A stretch of 64,000 nucleotides of DNA, taken from the NCBI GenBank assembly GCA_913046335.1, contig CAJWSU010000003.1, forward strand, positions 40,936 to 104,935, in the 5' to 3' direction. Shown in pieces: positions 60,429 to 64,000 of this stretch. The number at the start of each line of letters is the position of its first letter. The first letter of the stretch is position 1. This stretch comes from TMED109 sp002684605. GTDB lineage: Bacteria > Pseudomonadota > Alphaproteobacteria > TMED109. The translations under genes were made by a program, and so were the position numbers. The notes under the pieces are model-generated. The model saw only the letters and a program-made list of their open reading frames with translations. It did not search any database and was not told the origin of the DNA.

Positions 60429-62297
60429 TTATGCTGCCTTTTGGCGCATATAAATGATTACAGCTCCTATCGCAGCAGGAGTTATACCTGGAAGCACTGA
60501 AGCTTGCGCAATTGACTCCGGCCTAACTCTTCCCAAAACCTCCTTAGCCTCGTTAGATAAAGAACCCACCAATGCGTAATCTAGGTCCTTAGGCAATTTT
60601 AGCTGACTGTCTTTCCTGTAAGTATGTATATCGTTTCTTTGTCTCTCAATATAAACAGCATACTGTGCTTCTATTTCTATTTGAGAAGAAATATGAGGCT
60701 CAATATCTTTTAATTCAGGCCACACCTCAGCTATTTTATTAAAATTAATGTCTGGAAAGGCAAGCAAATTAATCGCAGACCTTCTAATTCCATCTTTTCT
60801 AATATTTAAACCCATTTTTACGCCTTGGTCTGGAGTTATATTTAGGCCCTTTAAAACATCGTAAGCCTTTAAAAGACAAGCTCTTTTTTTCTTATAAAAA
60901 ATCCATCTTTTATCGGAAACTACACCTATTTTTCTGCCTATTTCCGTTAATCTCTGATCTGCATTATCTGTTCTTAGCCATAAGCGATATTCAGCCCTAG
61001 AAGTAAACATTCTATAAGGCTCTGGCGCTCCCCTAGTGATAAGATCATCTATCATAACACCAAGATATGCATCTGCTCTATCTAAAACTAAATATTCCCG
61101 TCCTAGCACCTTTTGGGCCGCATTTATACCAGCTATAATTCCTTGCCCAGCAGCTTCTTCATAGCCCGTCGTGCCGTTAATTTGCCCCGCCAAAAACAAG
61201 CCTGAGACTTTTTTCAGCTCTAGCGAAGAAGAACACTCTCTTGGATCGACAAAATCATATGCGATTGCGTAACCAGGCCTTATTATCTTTGCTTTTTCTA
61301 GGCCTGGCATTAGCATAATAATTTGCTCTTGCACATCTTCTGGCAAAGATGTTGATATTCCATTAGGATACACAGTATTATCGTCAAGTCCTTCTGGCTC
61401 AAGAAAGATTTGATGCCTTTCTCTATCAGAGAATCTCATAACCTTGTCTTCTATAGAAGGGCAATATCGTGGGCCTTTAGCATCTAATTGGCCAGAATAC
61501 ATTGCCGACTTCTTAATATTTCTCTTTATGACCTCATGTACTTCCGTATTTGTCCACGTAACGCGACATTCTACCTGTTTATTTTTAACTTTTTTATTAT
61601 AAACTGAAAACATCTCAGGAACATCATCTCCTAACTGCTTCTCTAAACTCTCCCATTTAATAGTGTTTTTATCTAGCCTTGGCGGCGTCCCAGTTTTTAG
61701 CCTTCCCATTTTTAAATCCAGAGAATGTAAATCATTTGCCAGGCTTATAGAAGGAGGCTCATCTACTCTACCTGCAGATATAGTTTTTTCCCCCATATGA
61801 ATCATGCCATTTAAAAAAGTGCCCGTCGTTAATATTACAGTTTTTGAAAAAATTGACTCTCCGCTTTCTAATTTTACCCCCTTAATACTTCCATCTTCAT
61901 TTTTTAGAAAACAACCTACTGTTCCCCCTAAGACACTCAAGCCTTTTTGGCTATTTATGCATTTTTGCATGGCTTTTCTGTATATTTTTCTATCAGCCTG
62001 ACATCTAGGGCCCCTCACAGCCGCGCCTCTGCTTCTATTTAAAAGCCTAAATTGGATTCCCGCCTCATCTGCAACACGACCCATCAAGCCATCTAAAGCA
62101 TCTATTTCTCTAACTAAATGACCCTTCCCTATTCCTCCTATTGCTGGGTTGCAGGACATTTCTCCTATTTTTTCTAAATCTTGTGTTATTAATAAGGTTT
62201 TAACACCCAGCCTCGCAGCGGCGGCGGCAGCCTCGCATCCTGCGTGCCCCCCTCCTATAACAATTACATCTATCTTTTTTAAAAATTTTTGTTCCAT
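60429..62297 (-). CDS. mnmG: tRNA uridine-5-carboxymethylaminomethyl synthase MnmG (GidA)
   Basis: MnmG, with MnmE, modifies the wobble uridine of several tRNAs. The 622-residue flavoprotein has VIVIGGGHAGCEAAAAAARLG (about residues 11-31, landmark), CNPAIGGIGKGHLVREIDALDG (region 50-71), RGPRCQADRKIYRKAMQ, GRLKTGTPPRLD, LFLAGQINGTTGYEEAAGQG and a C-terminal helical tail ending MRQKAA. Length matches. One parS site lies between mnmG and mnmE. Confidence 0.98.
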   Translation of the reverse strand: MEQKFLKKIDVIVIGGGHAGCEAAAAAARLGVKTLLITQDLEKIGEMSCNPAIGGIGKGHLVREIDALDGLMGRVADEAGIQFRLLNRSRGAAVRGPRCQADRKIYRKAMQKCINSQKGLSVLGGTVGCFLKNEDGSIKGVKLESGESIFSKTVILTTGTFLNGMIHMGEKTISAGRVDEPPSISLANDLHSLDLKMGRLKTGTPPRLDKNTIKWESLEKQLGDDVPEMFSVYNKKVKNKQVECRVTWTNTEVHEVIKRNIKKSAMYSGQLDAKGPRYCPSIEDKVMRFSDRERHQIFLEPEGLDDNTVYPNGISTSLPEDVQEQIIMLMPGLEKAKIIRPGYAIAYDFVDPRECSSSLELKKVSGLFLAGQINGTTGYEEAAGQGIIAGINAAQKVLGREYLVLDRADAYLGVMIDDLITRGAPEPYRMFTSRAEYRLWLRTDNADQRLTEIGRKIGVVSDKRWIFYKKKRACLLKAYDVLKGLNITPDQGVKMGLNIRKDGIRRSAINLLAFPDINFNKIAEVWPELKDIEPHISSQIEIEAQYAVYIERQRNDIHTYRKDSQLKLPKDLDYALVGSLSNEAKEVLGRVRPESIAQASVLPGITPAAIGAVIIYMRQKAA

Positions 62298-62324
62298 AAC
62301 TATCTTTTACTATATTTTTATATA

Positions 62325-62340
62325 TGTTTCACGTGAAACA
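62325..62340. other. parS centromere site 1
   Basis: TGTTTCACGTGAAACA is a perfect 16-bp match to the conserved bacterial parS, a full palindrome. It lies between mnmG and mnmE, just after the mnmE stop. ParB encoded 3 kb away should load here. Confidence 0.95.
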
Positions 62341-62342
62341 TT

Positions 62343-63683
62343 TTATTTTCCTATACAAAACCCTAAAAACAAGTCGTCTAATACGTCTTCTATGTCTACA
62401 GCTCCTATTATTCTTCCTAATGACATCGACGCAGCCCTTGTAAAATCTGCTGCTATTTCTATTTTTCCAGCCTTTAATTCTTCTATACCTAGCTGCAAGC
62501 TTTCTTTTGTTTCTTTTAGGTGTGCAATATGCCTTAGCCTATTAGGTCCTATAGTCATATCAGACAAAGAAGTTAGTTTTTTTGTCTCTTCTCCTAAAAC
62601 CTTCAATAAAAAAGTAATTCCTTCTTTTGTTTTACATGATATTGTCAGGTCTTTAGAAGAAATATTATCTCTGTTAGCTTTTAAGTCTATTTTGTTAAAT
62701 ACTTTTATAATTTTTGCTGTTTCTTCTATTCCATAACTAGACACATCTACCTCTTTCTTTTTAGGGCTTCTTATAGAGACAATTATATCTGCGGCCTTAA
62801 CTGTTTTCTTTGTTCTTTTTACGCCTTCTTCTTCTATTTTGTTGTTTGTTTTTCTAATGCCCGCTGTATCAAAAATTGTTACAGGAATTCCCTCTAAATC
62901 AAGTCTTGCCTCAATTGTGTCTCTAGTCGTTCCTGCCTCTGATGATACTATGGCTCGATCCTCCTTTAATAAAAGATTAATAAGGCTAGATTTTCCAACG
63001 TTGGGCGCACCTATTAATGCTATTTTTATTCCGGATCTAAGTCTTTCTCCTGCTGTGCCCTTTATAATGTCTGCTTCAATGTTCTTAATCAAAAAAGCCA
63101 TGTCTTTTACAAATGTGAGGTTTTCTCCTTCTGAATTAACGTCTGCTTCGTCTGAAAAGTCTAATATGGCCTCCATTTCAGCTCTTATTCTTATTAATTT
63201 TTTTCTCCATACTTCGTATTTATTAGATAGCTCTCCGCTTAGCTGTCTTAAAGACTGTTTTCTTTGTTCTCTTGTTTCCGCTGCAATTAGATCTGAAAGC
63301 GCCTCTACTTCCGTTATTCCCATCTTTCCATTATTTAGAGCTCTGCGTGTAAACTCTCCTGCTTCTGCAGGCCTTAAATCGCTTATAGAGGATAATGCTA
63401 AAAACAACCCCTCAACTACAGCTACAGATCCGTGCAAATGAAATTCTGCCAAATCTTCGCCTGTAACACTTTGTGCTTTTGGGAAAAAAGAGATTAAAGA
63501 AAAATCTATAACGCCCTGTTCTGGTGTTTTTATTTCCTTTAGCACCATCTTTCTGGGTTCTGGGACCATATTTGCTAAAATCTTTAATGTTTTTTGTGTT
63601 GACGGCCCACTTACCCTAACAACGGCTATAGCAGATGGCAATGAGCCGCTAGAAAGCGCGTATATAGTTTGATAATTAGCCAT
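62343..63683 (-). CDS. mnmE: tRNA modification GTPase MnmE (TrmE)
   Basis: MnmE works with MnmG on tRNA wobble uridines. I place the start at 63683 (ANYQTIYALSSGSLPSAIAV), giving 446 residues. An upstream ATG at 63725 would begin with MFHVKH, which is just the parS site read as codons. The protein has the N-terminal tetrahydrofolate-binding domain (EFHLHGSVAV), the GTPase domain (IGAPNVGKSSLINLL, EAGTTRDTIEARLD, FDTAGIRKTNN) inside a helical domain, and the catalytic-essential end FCIGK. It is the first gene of mnmE-mnmG-rsmG-parA-parB. Confidence 0.96.
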   Translation of the reverse strand: MANYQTIYALSSGSLPSAIAVVRVSGPSTQKTLKILANMVPEPRKMVLKEIKTPEQGVIDFSLISFFPKAQSVTGEDLAEFHLHGSVAVVEGLFLALSSISDLRPAEAGEFTRRALNNGKMGITEVEALSDLIAAETREQRKQSLRQLSGELSNKYEVWRKKLIRIRAEMEAILDFSDEADVNSEGENLTFVKDMAFLIKNIEADIIKGTAGERLRSGIKIALIGAPNVGKSSLINLLLKEDRAIVSSEAGTTRDTIEARLDLEGIPVTIFDTAGIRKTNNKIEEEGVKRTKKTVKAADIIVSIRSPKKKEVDVSSYGIEETAKIIKVFNKIDLKANRDNISSKDLTISCKTKEGITFLLKVLGEETKKLTSLSDMTIGPNRLRHIAHLKETKESLQLGIEELKAGKIEIAADFTRAASMSLGRIIGAVDIEDVLDDLFLGFCIGK

Positions 63684-63708
63684 GTTTATTCTTTCATAAA
63701 CTATTTTG

Positions 63709-63724
63709 TGTTTCACGTGAAACA
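63709..63724. other. parS centromere site 2
   Basis: A second perfect TGTTTCACGTGAAACA lies just upstream of mnmE, in the divergent region with the dienelactone hydrolase gene. Together with site 1 it brackets mnmE, about 1.4 kb apart. Confidence 0.95.
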
Positions 63725-63782
63725 TATATACTTAATTTATGCTATAATATAGCATATAAATTAATTTATTGGGGGAATCATT

Positions 63783-64000
63783 ATGCCATCTGGATATATA
63801 GATATTAAATCTTCTGACAATAAAGGCTCTTTTAAAGCCTACTTTGCTTCTCGGCCTTATGTATCTGACCTTCCAAGACCAGCTGGAATTGTCATAGCAC
63901 AAGAAATTTTTGGGGTAAGCCCTTTTCTAAAAGAAATGGCAAACCGTTATGCTGCACATGGTTTTGCTGTCATTGTGCCCGATTTATTCTGGAGGCAAGA
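63783..64000 (+). CDS. Dienelactone hydrolase-family protein (truncated by window end)
   Basis: Only the first 72 codons are inside the window. The sequence has the family start GYIDIKSSDNKGSFKAYFA, then AGIVIAQEIFGVSPFLKEMANRYAAHGFAVIVPDLFW, here cited as residues 36-72, which is the alpha/beta-hydrolase opening of dienelactone hydrolases. The catalytic Cys, Asp and His would lie beyond the window. A GGGGGAA ribosome site precedes the ATG at 63783. It is divergent from mnmE, with parS site 2 between. Confidence 0.85.
   Translation, partial: MPSGYIDIKSSDNKGSFKAYFASRPYVSDLPRPAGIVIAQEIFGVSPFLKEMANRYAAHGFAVIVPDLFWRQ

Noticed and set aside
62839..63441. Long plus-strand open frame opposite mnmE
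   Set aside because: Shadow of mnmE with Ser/Leu-rich content and no family resemblance.
63684..63725. N-terminal extension of MnmE beginning MFHVKH
   Set aside because: These codons are the parS palindrome and its spacer; family alignment starts at the ATG at 63683.

Overview
The window is compact, AT-rich DNA (by eye roughly 30% GC) with no intergenic gap longer than about 210 bases. It reads as a streamlined, probably marine, alphaproteobacterium. The class assignment rests on gene order and families: dnaA-rpsT-enoyl-CoA hydratase-mutM next to ubiE-coaBC-dut; an Irr-type Fur regulator; a DUF1674 microgene divergent from rsmB; rpe-heparinase-purH neighbourhood; and DUF3576-leuS-lptE-holA facing parB-parA-rsmG-mnmG-mnmE with perfect parS sites. 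I cannot place it at order or genus level from sequence reading alone.

Layout. 1-9.6 kb: dnaA (3' end beyond the window), ribosomal protein S20, a crotonase, MutM, UbiE, CoaBC, dUTPase, a MoeB/ThiF-like E1 enzyme with a DsrE-like partner, a D-2-hydroxyacid dehydrogenase, an SH3 protein and Irr. 9.6-20.9 kb: a NosR-like flavin/iron-sulfur membrane protein behind a six-gene operon (acyl-CoA synthetase plus a complete branched-chain-type ABC importer), divergent from a small exported protein and a second acyl-CoA synthetase. 20.9-30.6 kb: TruA, a DMT transporter, DapE, an EVE protein, a Rieske protein, acetyl-CoA synthetase, DUF1674, RsmB, Rpe and a heparinase-like protein. 30.6-39.2 kb: a FabH-like ketosynthase and a surface-glycan set (CysQ, a WecA-like transferase, a WbpM/PglF-like dehydratase), then PurH, an MFS transporter and an M48 peptidase. 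39.3-53.3 kb: tRNA-Gly(GCC), CnoX-like thioredoxin, Lon-N domain protein, Trm112-like, DUF971, ubiquinone hydroxylase, amidase, AmtB, DapC, FtsK, LolA, an orphan response regulator, YggS, ThiE-like protein and a porin. 53.4-64 kb: DUF3576 lipoprotein, LeuS, LptE, HolA, the ParAB/RsmG/MnmG/MnmE operon with two parS sites, and the start of a dienelactone hydrolase-family gene.

How the parts work together. DnaA at one end and ParAB-parS at the other, with FtsK between, suggest an origin-proximal, chromosome-maintenance region. Envelope building is represented by LolA, LptE, the porin, DapC/DapE and the glycan genes. Carbon uptake is represented by the ABC importer coupled to acyl-CoA synthetases, plus Acs. 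The most interesting leads are the importer/CoA-ligase operon with its NosR-like tail gene, two long inverted repeats that look like operators, the paired parS sites that force a change of the mnmE start, the interrupted rpe-heparinase-purH block, the loss of ubiB and glnK from their usual places, and several slippage-prone repeats inside genes. No CRISPR array, insertion sequence, prophage or rRNA gene was seen.
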